Shown: positions 19,278 through 29,837, numbered from the stretch's first letter. The stretch: 64,000 nt of DNA from Buchnera aphidicola (Aphis aurantii) (GCF_039388985.1 NZ_CP135021.1:248001-312000); one strand, 5' to 3'. Notes: a model not told the origin generated them from the sequence alone. Numbers and translations are program-made.

Positions 19278-21366
19278 TTTTTTTTATATTTTCCGAATTA
19301 TAAAAAATTTCAAAAATATTCAATGGAAAGTATTAGCAGGACCAATACTTATTTTAATTATTTTATCAATGATGGTTTTGCCATTAGCACCTTTTATTTT
19401 AGATGTGTTTTTTACTTTTAATATTGCTTTATCAATAATAATTTTACTTGTTTCTATGTTTACAAGAAAGACTTTGGATTTTGCCGCTTTTCCAACTGTT
19501 TTACTTTTTTCAACATTATTAAGATTGGCGTTAAACGTTGCATCTACTCGTGTGATTTTTTTAAATGGTCATACAGGTACTTATTCAGCCGGTAGAGTTA
19601 TAGAATCATTTGGTCATTTTTTAGTGGGTGGAAATTTTGCTATTGGTATAGTTGTTTTTATTATTTTAGTTATTATTAATTTTATGGTAATTACAAAAGG
19701 AGCAGGAAGGATAGCAGAAGTTGGCGCAAGGTTTATATTAGATGCGATGCCAGGTAAACAAATGGCAATTGATGCTGATTTAAACGCAAGTTTAATTGGA
19801 GAAGCAGAAGCTAAGAAACGTCGTTTGCAAATCACGCAAGAAGCTGATTTTTATGGTTCTATGGATGGAGCGAGTAAATTTGTTCGAGGAGATGCAATTG
19901 CTGGTATTTTGATTATGGTTCTTAATATATGTGGTGGATTAATTATTGGTGTATTTCAGCATAATATGTTGTTAAATAAAGCAGCAGAAGTGTATACTTT
20001 ATTAACAATAGGAGACGGATTAGTTGCTCAAATACCCGCATTAGTGATTTCTACAGCTGCAGGTGTAATTGTTACAAGAGTGAGTACCAATCAAAATGTT
20101 GGCGAGCAGATGATTAGTCAATTATTTTGTAATTCTCAAGTAATTTTATTAAGTGCAATTGTTTTAGGTATACTTGGTTTAGTCCCTGGAATGCCAAATA
20201 TAATATTTTTAGTATTTACAATTTTATTGTTTGTTCTTGCTTGGTGGTTAAATCAAAAAAAATATAATTTTAAAAATGATGATATGTCTATTGCAGAAAA
20301 TAAATATAAACCGATTTTAAATTCAAATGTAGAAGCCTCTTGGAATGATGTTGAATTAGAAGATCCTATAAGGATAGAAATAGGATTGAATTTACTTCCC
20401 ATGTTAGATGCTCAAAAAAACGGTGATTTATTAGAAAAAATTCGAGTTGTTCGTAAAAAATTTGCAAAAGACATTGGATTTTTACCTCCTTTAGTTCATA
20501 TTAAACATAATATCAATTTAGTTGAAAATAATTTTTATCGTATTTTGATTAAAGGTTTTGAAGTAGGTAGTGGGCAATGTTTATATGGAAAATTTATGGC
20601 AATTGCTACTGGTCAAGAAATAGAAGAATTACCCTTTAAAAAAGTTATCGAACCTGCTTTTGGTTTATCTGGTTATTGGATAGATCAATCATTTAAAATA
20701 GAAGCAGAAAGAAAAGGATATTCCGTAGTTGATGCAAGTTCTGTGATTGCAACACATTTAAATTTTTTAATTTCTCAACATATTAACGAGTTATTTGGTC
20801 GTTATGAAACACAGCAGTTATTAGATCGGGTCAATTCAGAAATACCAAAATTGACTGAAGATTTAATACCTAATATAATTGATTTAACAACTTTTCATAA
20901 AATTTTAAAAAATTTATTACTAGAAAACGTACCAATACGGGATATGCAAACAATTTTAGAAACATTATCAGAACATGCGGTGCATCAAAAAGATGCAAAT
21001 GAACTAACTAGTATTGTTCGAATTTCTTTAAGAAAACTTATTTTACAAAAATTATTTTATAAAAAAAATGTTCTTGAAGTCATGGTATTGGAAGCTAATT
21101 TAGAAAAATTATTATTGGATAGTTTTAAAGGAGATAAAATTAATATAGAACCAGGTTTATCTGAAGTATTATTACTGAAAACTCAAAAATCCATCGAAAA
21201 ACAAAAATCAATTAATGCTCCTGTTGTTTTATTGGTACCTCATGTTTTACGATTATTTTTATCTAAATTTTTACGTATTCATTGCCAAGAATTAACTGTT
21301 TTATCTCAGTTAGAAATAACTGATACATATACTATAAAAGTAACTAATATTATTGGAAGTTTATAA
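19270..21366 (+). CDS. flhA: flagellar type III export protein FlhA
   Basis: FlhA forms the nonameric export gate of the flagellar secretion apparatus. It has 698 residues against 692 in E. coli. About eight membrane segments lie in residues 20-330. The FHIPEP-family signature region GARFILDAMPGKQMAIDADL and the following EAEAKKRR are intact. The large cytoplasmic domain (about 345-698) is complete. Its ATG lies inside the end of flhB, so the two are translationally coupled. flhE, which follows in E. coli, is absent. Full length and motif conservation argue that the gene is under selection. Confidence 0.97.
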   Translation: MGNFFYIFRIIKNFKNIQWKVLAGPILILIILSMMVLPLAPFILDVFFTFNIALSIIILLVSMFTRKTLDFAAFPTVLLFSTLLRLALNVASTRVIFLNGHTGTYSAGRVIESFGHFLVGGNFAIGIVVFIILVIINFMVITKGAGRIAEVGARFILDAMPGKQMAIDADLNASLIGEAEAKKRRLQITQEADFYGSMDGASKFVRGDAIAGILIMVLNICGGLIIGVFQHNMLLNKAAEVYTLLTIGDGLVAQIPALVISTAAGVIVTRVSTNQNVGEQMISQLFCNSQVILLSAIVLGILGLVPGMPNIIFLVFTILLFVLAWWLNQKKYNFKNDDMSIAENKYKPILNSNVEASWNDVELEDPIRIEIGLNLLPMLDAQKNGDLLEKIRVVRKKFAKDIGFLPPLVHIKHNINLVENNFYRILIKGFEVGSGQCLYGKFMAIATGQEIEELPFKKVIEPAFGLSGYWIDQSFKIEAERKGYSVVDASSVIATHLNFLISQHINELFGRYETQQLLDRVNSEIPKLTEDLIPNIIDLTTFHKILKNLLLENVPIRDMQTILETLSEHAVHQKDANELTSIVRISLRKLILQKLFYKKNVLEVMVLEANLEKLLLDSFKGDKINIEPGLSEVLLLKTQKSIEKQKSINAPVVLLVPHVLRLFLSKFLRIHCQELTVLSQLEITDTYTIKVTNIIGSL

Positions 21367-21384
21367 TTTTATAACATGCAGATT

Positions 21385-21434
21385 GGTGTGGTTTTAAGTG
21401 GTACGTTTTAATAGTACTACATTATTGCCCCACC
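21385..21434. terminator. compound hairpin between convergent flhA and argS
   Basis: An inner stem pairs GTGGTAC (21398-21404) with GTACTAC (21414-21420), with one G-U pair. An outer stem pairs GGTGTGG (21385-21391) with CCCCACC (21428-21434), with one mismatch. Its position between convergent stops and its GC content suggest a bidirectional terminator. Confidence 0.5.
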
Positions 21435-21466
21435 TTAATAATATTTGAACAGAAAATAATTTATTT

Positions 21467-23209
21467 TTACATTTTTTTTAATACTTTTATACCTAATATG
21501 TTAAGTCCTTTTTTTAATGTTTTTGCTGTTAAAAAGCATAATTTCAATCTACTTTTGCAAATACTAATTTTTTTAGAAAATAAAATTGAGCAATTTTCAT
21601 AAAAATTTGTAAAACATATGGCTAATTGATAAAGATAGTTGCACATAATATGTGGTGTGCCTTTTTTTTCTATAATTAAAATAATTTCTTCAAATTCAAG
21701 TATTTTCATAGCTAGTCTAATTTCACTATCTTCAATTAAGTTAATTTTTTCCGATATTTTATCTATTCGTATAGTAGATTTTTTAATTATAGATATAATT
21801 CTTGTATAGGCATATTGTATATAAGGAGATGTATTTCCATCAAAACTTAACATAGTATCCCAATCAAATATATAATTAGTATTTCTATTTTTAGATAGAT
21901 CAGAATATTTTACTGCGCTTATGCCTATTATATTTGCTAACTTAATAAGTTTTTTTTTGGATAATTTAGGTTTTTTTTGTTTAATTAAATTTTTAGCTCT
22001 ATTAATTGCTTCGTCAAGAAGTTCATTGAGTTTAATAGTATTACCATCACGAGTTTTAAAAGGCTTTTTATTTTTAGATAGCATCATGCCGAATTTGTGA
22101 TGTTCTAATAATAAACTTTTAGGTATATAATTTGCTTTTCTCGAAATTATCCACGCTTGTAGTAAGTGTTGATGTTGACGAGAATCAGTATAATATATGA
22201 TGCGATCAGCATGTAATGTTTCGTATCGATATTTAAAGCAAGCAATATCAGTTGTAGCATATAAAAAAGCTTTATCTTTTTTTTGGATCACTACCCCCAT
22301 AGGTTGTCCTAGTCGATTTTTAAACTCATTCAAAAAAATAATAGTAGCTCCATTTTTTTCTATAGCTAATTGTTTTGTTTTGAGATCTTTTATGATATCT
22401 GGAAGCATTTTATTGTATAAGCTTTCTCCCATAGTATCTTGTTTTTTTAATGTAACGCTAAGTTTTTTATATATGTTATAATTATAGTTCATTGTAATAG
22501 AAACTAGTTTTTTCCAAATAGAATAGCAATTTTCATCTCCATTTTGCAGTTGAACTACATATTTTCTTGATTCATTTTCAAAATTTTTATCTAAATCACA
22601 TTTTTTTTTTGATTTACAATAAAAAGTTTCGATATCTTTTAAAGATATAAGATTTTTTTCTAGTTTTTTTTCTAGTTTTTTGTATTTTAAATATGCTATC
22701 AACATTCCAAATTGAGTACCCCAATCTCCAATATGATTAGCTCGAATCACATTATGTCCTAAAAATTCCAAAGTTCTTACTGTAACATCTCCCAAAATTG
22801 TAGATCTTAAATGTCCTATATGCATTTCTTTAGCAATATTTGGAGAAGAATAATCTACTACTATTGTTTTTTTAGGGGAAGAATACCTTATATTCAAGCG
22901 AGGTGAAATAAATAATTTTTCTAATTCTTTTGATAACCAGTTTTGATTAATAAAAATATTAATAAAACCTGGATAAGAAAATGTTATTTTTTTATAAATA
23001 GTTTTGTTTTTAATAAAAGAAATTATTTTTTCAGATAAATTAAATGGTCGAATATTATTTAAATTAGCAATTTTTATTAGGTTATTTACTTGATAATTTC
23101 CAAATTCTTTTTTTTTACTAGATATAATTAACGGTTGATAATCGTTTTGTAATCCAATATTAATTAAAGCTTGTTCAATGTCTTTTTTTATTATATATTT
23201 TATGTTCAT
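21467..23209 (-). CDS. argS: arginyl-tRNA synthetase
   Basis: ArgRS charges tRNA-Arg. It has 580 residues against 577 in E. coli. The N-terminal additional domain is followed by the class I HIGH motif in AKEMHIGHLRSTILGD. The KMSKS loop is non-canonical, as in E. coli ArgRS (GMMLSKNKKPFKTRDG). The DALR anticodon-binding domain forms the C-terminus. A 12-bp tandem duplication near 22659-22682 encodes KKLEKKLE in a variable region. The argS-flhBA neighbourhood matches E. coli. Confidence 0.96.
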   Translation of the reverse strand: MNIKYIIKKDIEQALINIGLQNDYQPLIISSKKKEFGNYQVNNLIKIANLNNIRPFNLSEKIISFIKNKTIYKKITFSYPGFINIFINQNWLSKELEKLFISPRLNIRYSSPKKTIVVDYSSPNIAKEMHIGHLRSTILGDVTVRTLEFLGHNVIRANHIGDWGTQFGMLIAYLKYKKLEKKLEKNLISLKDIETFYCKSKKKCDLDKNFENESRKYVVQLQNGDENCYSIWKKLVSITMNYNYNIYKKLSVTLKKQDTMGESLYNKMLPDIIKDLKTKQLAIEKNGATIIFLNEFKNRLGQPMGVVIQKKDKAFLYATTDIACFKYRYETLHADRIIYYTDSRQHQHLLQAWIISRKANYIPKSLLLEHHKFGMMLSKNKKPFKTRDGNTIKLNELLDEAINRAKNLIKQKKPKLSKKKLIKLANIIGISAVKYSDLSKNRNTNYIFDWDTMLSFDGNTSPYIQYAYTRIISIIKKSTIRIDKISEKINLIEDSEIRLAMKILEFEEIILIIEKKGTPHIMCNYLYQLAICFTNFYENCSILFSKKISICKSRLKLCFLTAKTLKKGLNILGIKVLKKM

Positions 23210-23450
23210 TGATAACCTTATTGTTTAACATCTGAAATATAAATAATTTTTTCTTTTTAAAAATTATTCAATTAATAATTTTTACTTATTTTTAATTTTA
23301 ACTATTTTATTTTAGCATTTAATAAATCAAAACAATAAAGTTTTATTTGAAATAAATTTTTGTTCTGTCATAAAAAACTATTGATACATAATTTTAGATA
23401 AATTTAATAAATGTTATTTTAAAAAAGTGATAATTAATTTAACTAAAAGG
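23210..23450. other. AT-rich gap upstream of argS and the rRNA promoter
   Basis: No gene, RNA or clear repeat is visible. The region must hold the minus-strand argS promoter, but no hexamer pair is convincing. The part nearest 23450 is A/T tract-rich and could act as an UP element for the rRNA promoter. Confidence 0.5.
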
Positions 23451-23479
23451 TTGACAAGATTCCAAAAAAAATGTAATCT
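23451..23479 (+). promoter_or_regulatory. promoter of the 16S rRNA-tRNA operon
   Basis: A consensus -35 TTGACA (23451-23456) and TAATCT (23474-23479) are exactly 17 bases apart, about 130 bases before mature 16S. This is the best sigma-70 promoter in the window. Confidence 0.8.
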
Positions 23480-23507
23480 CTTAACTAAATCTTCAACAAG
23501 TAATAAC

Positions 23508-23519
23508 GCTCTTTAAAAA
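23508..23519 (+). promoter_or_regulatory. boxA antitermination site in the rRNA leader
   Basis: GCTCTTTAAAAA closely matches the E. coli rRNA boxA (TGCTCTTTAACAA) and lies in the leader between promoter and 16S, where NusB-S10 and SuhB load. suhB is also encoded in this window. Confidence 0.75.
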
Positions 23520-23522
23520 AAT

Positions 23523-25199
<1,677 letters not shown>

Positions 25200-25216
25200 A
25201 AAACTTTTTCTTAGAA

Positions 25217-25293
25217 AGGCTTGTAGCTCAGATGGTAAGAGCGCACCCCTGATAAGGGTGAGGTCGGTGGTTCAACTCCACTCAGGCCTACCA
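25217..25293 (+). tRNA. trnI: tRNA-Ile (anticodon GAT), CCA encoded
   Basis: A 77-base cloverleaf with acceptor AGGCTTG paired to CAGGCCT, discriminator A and a genomically encoded CCA (25291-25293). The anticodon GAT is at 25251-25253, and the T arm contains GGTTCAACTCC. It is in the usual 16S-tRNA-Ile-tRNA-Ala order. Confidence 0.98.
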
Positions 25294-25331
25294 TTTTAAA
25301 ACAAGCTATTTATAGACCATATATAAAATAT

Positions 25332-25404
25332 GGGGCTATAGCTCAGCTGGGAGAGCGCCTGCCTTGCACGCAGGAGGTCAGCGGTTCAATCCCGCTTAGC
25401 TCCA
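25332..25404 (+). tRNA. trnA: tRNA-Ala (anticodon TGC), CCA not encoded
   Basis: A 73-base cloverleaf with acceptor GGGGCTA paired to TAGCTCC and discriminator A. The anticodon TGC is at 25375-25377. The bases after the discriminator are AAA, so CCA must be added after transcription. The last 19 bases overlap the 3' end of gloB on the other strand. Confidence 0.98.
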
Positions 25405-26153
25405 AAAAAATCTTTATATTTTCTTAAATAACAAAAAATTTCAAAAGAATTTTTATTTTTTTTGAAATTAATCCATTTTTTTAAATAAAATTCATCTGTT
25501 CTCATAAATATGTTAACTTTTTTTTCATTATAAAGATAACATGGAAAGATATTTTTTTTTAAAAATATCTTTTTTTTTATTTTTTTGTAATATTTTATAA
25601 GATTTCTATCTTTTGGTAAAATATGCATAGCAAAAATCAAATTAGCTAAAGTATACTCATGAGCACAACATAAAATAGTTTGATTTGGAAATGATTTGAT
25701 TAATTGAATAGAATTATACATATATAAATAATTATTCTGAAAAACTCGACCACATCCGGATGAAAAAATAGTATCTCCACAAAATAAATATGGTTTTAAA
25801 TAATAGGAAATGTGACCTAATGTATGTCCTGGTGTAGAAAAAATATCAATATTATTATTTAATAAACGTATTGTATCACCTGCTTTAACAATTTGATGAA
25901 CATGGCAATTTTTTATTTCTTCAGGCCCGAAAACAACAATTTCAGGATATTTTTCTAAGATTATTTTAACACCATCTGTATGATCTTGATGTTCATGTGT
26001 TAATAAGATTGCTTTTGGGCATAGTTTCTTTTGAATAATCTTATTTATTACAATTTCTGATATTCCTGGATCAACAATGATGCAAGAATTATTTCTTGTA
26101 TATAATATCCAAATATAATTGTCTTTTAGTGCACATATGTTGATTAACATCAT
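25386..26153 (-). CDS. gloB: hydroxyacylglutathione hydrolase (glyoxalase II)
   Basis: GloB hydrolyses S-lactoylglutathione to lactate and glutathione in methylglyoxal detoxification. The binuclear metal site is complete: THEHQDH, His of TPGHTLGHI, Asp of LFCGDT and His of CCAHEYTL. It has 255 residues against 251 in E. coli. The homologous C-terminus ends near YLRKYKDFF; the last residues (GAKRD) arise because the frame continues 19 bases into the tRNA-Ala gene before meeting a stop. It follows rnhA on the same strand after three bases; yafS, between them in E. coli, is gone. Confidence 0.95.
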   Translation of the reverse strand: MMLINICALKDNYIWILYTRNNSCIIVDPGISEIVINKIIQKKLCPKAILLTHEHQDHTDGVKIILEKYPEIVVFGPEEIKNCHVHQIVKAGDTIRLLNNNIDIFSTPGHTLGHISYYLKPYLFCGDTIFSSGCGRVFQNNYLYMYNSIQLIKSFPNQTILCCAHEYTLANLIFAMHILPKDRNLIKYYKKIKKKIFLKKNIFPCYLYNEKKVNIFMRTDEFYLKKWINFKKNKNSFEIFCYLRKYKDFFGAKRD

Positions 26154-26156
26154 ATT

Positions 26157-26648
26157 TCATAATTTCTCTATAGATTTATTATAAAAAATTTTTTCATAAA
26201 ATTTATCTTGAATTGATGGATTATTTGCAGATTGTCTGGCAAGTTTATCACATTTTTCATTTTCTAAATGACCAATATGTGCTTTTATCCAAAACCATTT
26301 AATCAAATGCTTATTTGATAAACTGTGAATACGCAACCATAAATCTATATTTTTTACTGATTTTTTATTAGCTGTCTTCCATTTTTGTATTTTCCATTGA
26401 TGAATCCATTTTGTTATTCCTTTTTTAACATATTGACTATCTGTAAAAATTTCAACAATGCAAGATTTTTTGAGCAATTCTAATCCGGAAATTACACCCA
26501 TTAGCTCCATTCGATTATTTGTAGTTAAAAAAAATCCAGCAGTTAGTATTTTTTCTTTTAAATTATAACGCAATATTGTTGCATACCCACCTGATCCTGG
26601 GTTTTTTAAACATGAACCATCTGTAAATATTTTTACTAATTTTAACAT
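26157..26648 (-). CDS. rnhA: ribonuclease HI
   Basis: RNase HI degrades the RNA of RNA-DNA hybrids, including R-loops and primers. The catalytic residues Asp10 (FTDGSC), Glu48 (NNRMEL), Asp70 (FTDSQY) and Asp134 (ENEKCDKLA) fall at the E. coli positions, and His124 is retained. It has 163 residues against 155; the extra ones form a short C-terminal tail. It is divergent from dnaQ with only 38 bases between the starts, as in E. coli, so the promoters must overlap. Confidence 0.97.
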   Translation of the reverse strand: MLKLVKIFTDGSCLKNPGSGGYATILRYNLKEKILTAGFFLTTNNRMELMGVISGLELLKKSCIVEIFTDSQYVKKGITKWIHQWKIQKWKTANKKSVKNIDLWLRIHSLSNKHLIKWFWIKAHIGHLENEKCDKLARQSANNPSIQDKFYEKIFYNKSIEKL

Positions 26649-26686
26649 TATATTATAATTTTCCTAAAATAAAAGTTAAATTACGA

Positions 26687-27397
26687 ATGATAAATAATCA
26701 AATAAGAACAATTGTACTTGATACTGAAACTACAGGCATGAACAATTTTGGAAAACCCTTTATTAATCATAGAATCATTGAAATTGGAGCTGTTGAAATT
26801 GTTAATCGTCGCTTCACAGGAAATAATTTTCATGTATATCTTCAACCTAATAGATCAATAGATTCAAACGCATTAAAAATTCATGGGATTACTAATAATT
26901 TTTTATTAGATAAACCATTATTTAAAACAATAGCTAAAAATTTTTTTAAGTTTATTCAAAATTCTCAATTAGTCATTCATAATGCATCATTTGATATAGG
27001 TTTTATAAATCAAGAGTTTACTTTATTAAAAAACAAAACAATCGATATATCCAAATTTTGTTGTATTATTGATACTTTAAAAATTGCAAGAAAATTATTT
27101 CCTGGAAAAAAAAATACATTAGATGCGCTGTGCAACCGATATAAAATAAAAAACTCTCATAGAGTTTTACATGGTGCTTTATTAGATGCATTTTTATTAG
27201 GGAAATTATATCTTTTAATGACTGGTGGTCAAGAATCGATGATATTTTCTAATAATATGGGAAATACAAAAAATTTTGAATCTTATGAAAATCTAAAAAT
27301 AAATAAAAAAAAATCTTTAAAAATATTAAAAGCAAGTGAAGAAGAACTAAAACTTCATGAAAAATATATAAAATATATACAAAAAACAAAAAAATAA
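26687..27397 (+). CDS. dnaQ: DNA polymerase III epsilon (proofreading) subunit
   Basis: DnaQ is the 3'-5' exonuclease of the polymerase III core. Exo I has Asp12 and Glu14 in VLDTETTG, Exo II is HNASFDIGF, and Exo III is HGALLDA. It has 236 residues against 243 in E. coli. The C-terminal tail that binds DnaE is lysine-rich and poorly conserved (about residues 190-236). With DnaE in the same window, proofreading appears functional. It is followed by tRNA-Asp, as in E. coli. Confidence 0.96.
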   Translation: MINNQIRTIVLDTETTGMNNFGKPFINHRIIEIGAVEIVNRRFTGNNFHVYLQPNRSIDSNALKIHGITNNFLLDKPLFKTIAKNFFKFIQNSQLVIHNASFDIGFINQEFTLLKNKTIDISKFCCIIDTLKIARKLFPGKKNTLDALCNRYKIKNSHRVLHGALLDAFLLGKLYLLMTGGQESMIFSNNMGNTKNFESYENLKINKKKSLKILKASEEELKLHEKYIKYIQKTKK

Positions 27398-27425
27398 AAT
27401 TTTTTGTATAACTATTAAAAGATGA

Positions 27426-27454
27426 TTGACTGATTTTTTTAAAATATGTACAAT
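27426..27454 (+). promoter_or_regulatory. promoter of tRNA-Asp
   Basis: TTGACT (27426-27431) and TACAAT (27449-27454) are 17 bases apart, with the tRNA 5' end 19 bases beyond the -10. The spacing and match are good. Confidence 0.65.
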
Positions 27455-27473
27455 ATAAGAGAGTTATAAACAA

Positions 27474-27547
27474 GGTGCGGTAGTTCAGCTGGTTAGAATA
27501 CTGGCCTGTCACGCCGGGGGTCGCGGGTTCGAGTCCCGTCCGCACCG
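27474..27547 (+). tRNA. trnD: tRNA-Asp (anticodon GTC), CCA not encoded
   Basis: A 74-base cloverleaf with acceptor GGTGCGG paired to CCGCACC and discriminator G. The anticodon GTC is at 27508-27510 and the T arm contains GGTTCGAGTCC. The sequence after the discriminator is AAA, so CCA is not encoded. Confidence 0.98.
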
Positions 27548-27590
27548 AAATATATTTTAAAAAAATTAATTTTTTAATTTAAGTATAATA

Positions 27591-28169
27591 ATGTATAAAA
27601 AAACTATTTTATCAGAATTAAAAATTGCATTTGATGTATTAAAAAACTTTATAGAAAATAAAGATCAAATAAAAAATATTGAAAAATCTGCAATTTTAAT
27701 TTCAGAAGCGTTTAAAAATAAAAAAAAAGTAATTTCTTGTGGAAATGGAGGGTCACATTGTGATGCTGTTCATTTTTCAGAAGAACTTACAGGTCTTTAT
27801 AGAGAAAAAAGATTGGGTTATCCCTCCATACCTATTTCTGATTCTGGTCATATTTCTGCAGTAAGTAATGATTTTGGGTATGAATATATATTTTCAAGAT
27901 ACATAGAAAGTATAGGTAATCCAGAAGATATATTACTTGCTATTTCTACCTCAGGAAATTCTAAGAATATTATTAATGCAATGAAATCGGCTCGAAAAAA
28001 AAATATGAAAATAATTGTTTTAACGGGAAATGATGGTGGAAAAACTAAAAATCTATCTGATATAGAAATTTGTGTGCCATATTATGGTTATTCAGATCGA
28101 ATACAAGAAATGCATATAAAAATTATTCATATATTAATATTAATTATTGAAAAAGAAATGAAAATTTAA
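27591..28169 (+). CDS. gmhA: sedoheptulose 7-phosphate isomerase
   Basis: GmhA converts sedoheptulose 7-phosphate to D-glycero-D-manno-heptose 7-phosphate, the first step to ADP-heptose for LPS core. The 192 residues equal E. coli. SIS-domain motifs are [14 protein letters not shown] and [10 protein letters not shown]. The metal and catalytic residues His61, Glu65 and His180 are at E. coli positions. It has no clear ribosome binding site. Retention is puzzling because the lpx genes expected near bamA-fabZ are missing. Confidence 0.95.
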   Translation: MYKKTILSELKIAFDVLKNFIENKDQIKNIEKSAILISEAFKNKKKVISCGNGGSHCDAVHFSEELTGLYREKRLGYPSIPISDSGHISAVSNDFGYEYIFSRYIESIGNPEDILLAISTSGNSKNIINAMKSARKKNMKIIVLTGNDGGKTKNLSDIEICVPYYGYSDRIQEMHIKIIHILILIIEKEMKI

Positions 28170-28263
28170 TAAATAAGTTTTATTTCAGTAGTTTAATATT
28201 CTAAATAACTACAAATTATTTCTACTTTTCTAATAAATACTATTTTATAGTTTTGGAGTTTTC

Positions 28264-28728
28264 ATGAGTGAGAAATATATTGTCACTTGGGATATGCTTC
28301 AAATTTATACTAGAAAACTAGCTAGTCGATTGCTGAATATAAATACCTGGAGCGGAATTATTGCTGTTAGCAGAGGTGGATTAGTTCCTGCTTCTTTGTT
28401 AGCAAGAGAATTAGGTATTCGATACGTTGATACAATATGCATTGCAAGTTATAATTATAATTGTTTACAAAAAAACAGAAAAATTATAAAGAAGACAAAA
28501 AATAATAGTGAAAAATTAATTGTAGTCGATGATCTTGTTGATACAGGTGGAACTGCAAATATTATTCGAAAATTTTATCCAAAAGCATATTTTGTAACTA
28601 TTTTTGCAAAACCAATGGGTAGATTATTAGTAGATGACTATATTATTGATGTTGATCAAAATATATGGATCGAACAACCCTGGGATATGTCCATCTCTTA
28701 TATTTCTCCTCTCAGTAAAAAAAAATAA
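28264..28728 (+). CDS. gpt: xanthine-guanine phosphoribosyltransferase
   Basis: Gpt salvages guanine and xanthine with PRPP to GMP and XMP. It has 154 residues against 152 in E. coli. The PRPP-binding motif is [12 protein letters not shown] (Asp89, Asp90), and the PPi loop SRGGLVPA is present. The C-terminal IEQPWDM is typical of XPRT. GGAG at 28255-28258 gives a good ribosome binding site. Purine salvage fits a symbiont dependent on host purines. Confidence 0.96.
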   Translation: MSEKYIVTWDMLQIYTRKLASRLLNINTWSGIIAVSRGGLVPASLLARELGIRYVDTICIASYNYNCLQKNRKIIKKTKNNSEKLIVVDDLVDTGGTANIIRKFYPKAYFVTIFAKPMGRLLVDDYIIDVDQNIWIEQPWDMSISYISPLSKKK

Positions 28729-28739
28729 AATAAAAATCA

Positions 28740-28758
28740 AATTAAAATTTTTTTAATT
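28740..28758 (+). terminator. weak AT hairpin after gpt
   Basis: AATTAAAA (28740-28747) and TTTTAATT (28751-28758) can form an 8-bp AU stem followed by a T-rich run. It is a plausible weak terminator, but such hairpins are frequent in this base composition. Confidence 0.3.
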
Positions 28759-28842
28759 CGTTATTTTTTTAAAAATTTTTAGATAATTTTTTTAAAGAAT
28801 AAGTATTCAATATATTTATAATATACAGAAAAGGCTATTTTT

Positions 28843-29391
28843 ATGACAAATAACACAACAAATCATGACAAAAATCAAGAAGAAATCAAAAATAATTCAA
28901 CAATTAATGAAAATAGTAATTTAATTAAATATTTAAAAAACAAAATTGAAAAACGCGAGGAACAAATAAAACAAATTATTTTAGAACAAAATAAAGAAAT
29001 ATTTAAAGTAAAAAGTCGATTAAATAACGAAATTGAAAAATGTCAAAAATTTTCTCTAGAAAAGTTAATTATCGAGTTACTTCCAATTATAGATAATATT
29101 GAACGTGCTTGCAGTTTAATGAAAAATAGAAAAGATGATCAATATCTTGAAATTTTAAAGAATATGGAAAATGCTCTTTCTTTATTTAAAACTATATTTT
29201 CTGAATTTTCAATATCTACAATTAATGATATAAAAGTTGAGTTCAATCCTAATGTTCATGAAGCTATCTCTATACGATATACCAACGAAATCAAATCTAA
29301 TCAAATACTGGAAATAATGCAATCTGGGTATATGATGCATAATTCTCGTTTATTGAGACCAGCAATGGTGATTGTATCTCAAAAAAATTAA
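28843..29391 (+). CDS. grpE: nucleotide exchange factor GrpE
   Basis: GrpE releases ADP from DnaK and acts as a thermosensor. It has 182 residues against 197 in E. coli. A polar, asparagine-rich N-terminus is followed by a long helix predicted as coiled coil (about residues 25-75), then IIELLPIIDNIERA and the C-terminal beta domain with VEFNPNVHEAIS and GYMMHNSRLLRPAMV. AAAAGG lies eight bases before the ATG. No sigma-32 promoter is recognisable upstream. It converges with rnfH 19 bases away. Confidence 0.96.
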   Translation: MTNNTTNHDKNQEEIKNNSTINENSNLIKYLKNKIEKREEQIKQIILEQNKEIFKVKSRLNNEIEKCQKFSLEKLIIELLPIIDNIERACSLMKNRKDDQYLEILKNMENALSLFKTIFSEFSISTINDIKVEFNPNVHEAISIRYTNEIKSNQILEIMQSGYMMHNSRLLRPAMVIVSQKN

Positions 29392-29410
29392 AAATTGACT
29401 ATTAAATTAG

Positions 29411-29722
29411 TTAGTTAATTTTATTTTTAAATTTTTGATATTTTTTTAAAGAATAATATTTATTTCTTCTTCTTTCTTTTGGGTCTATTATTAAATTTCT
29501 ATAAATTTCAATTCGATCTCCATTTTTTATTTTTTTATTTAAATGTACTAATTTATTATAAATACCTACATTATTTTTATAAAATTTTATATTTTTTACT
29601 ATATGAATTAAATTTGACGCTAAAATAGCATCTTTTACGGTTGAATTAGATTGTATGTAAACTTTTTGAATATATTGTATTTCTGATAAAGCATAAATTA
29701 TTGTTACTTGAATGATATTCAT
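29411..29722 (-). CDS. rnfH: RnfH/RatB family ubiquitin-like protein
   Basis: This small beta-grasp protein (103 residues, E. coli 96) matches Rnf[22 protein letters not shown] at the start, [14 protein letters not shown], and [19 protein letters not shown] near the end. A longer frame would start at a TTG 63 bases upstream, but the ATG at 29722 aligns with E. coli. The function is unknown. The name comes from linkage to rnf genes in some bacteria; in E. coli it is paired with the toxin-like ratA, which is absent here. It is divergent from smpB, as in E. coli. Confidence 0.88.
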   Translation of the reverse strand: MNIIQVTIIYALSEIQYIQKVYIQSNSTVKDAILASNLIHIVKNIKFYKNNVGIYNKLVHLNKKIKNGDRIEIYRNLIIDPKERRRNKYYSLKKYQKFKNKIN

Positions 29723-29837
29723 AAAATTTAAATTTTTTATGTTATTTTTATAAAAAGTATTAACATTTTTTAAAAAAATAATCAATCTTTATTCATTTAA
29801 AAATATTCAAAATTATTTTTTTGGATTATACCTAACT

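Noticed and set aside
27249..27545. 98-codon minus-strand open frame over dnaQ end and tRNA-Asp (begins MRTGLEPATPGVTG)
   Set aside because: Its N-terminus is simply the antisense of tRNA-Asp, a well-known spurious translation, and the rest is antisense to dnaQ.
28729..28842. Heat-shock (sigma-32) promoter for grpE, and the same upstream of htrA
   Set aside because: Neither CTTGAA nor CCCCAT-like elements with correct spacing are visible in either gap.
29723..29785. N-terminal extension of RnfH from an upstream TTG
   Set aside because: The extension has no ribosome site and no counterpart in E. coli RnfH, while the ATG at 29722 aligns exactly.
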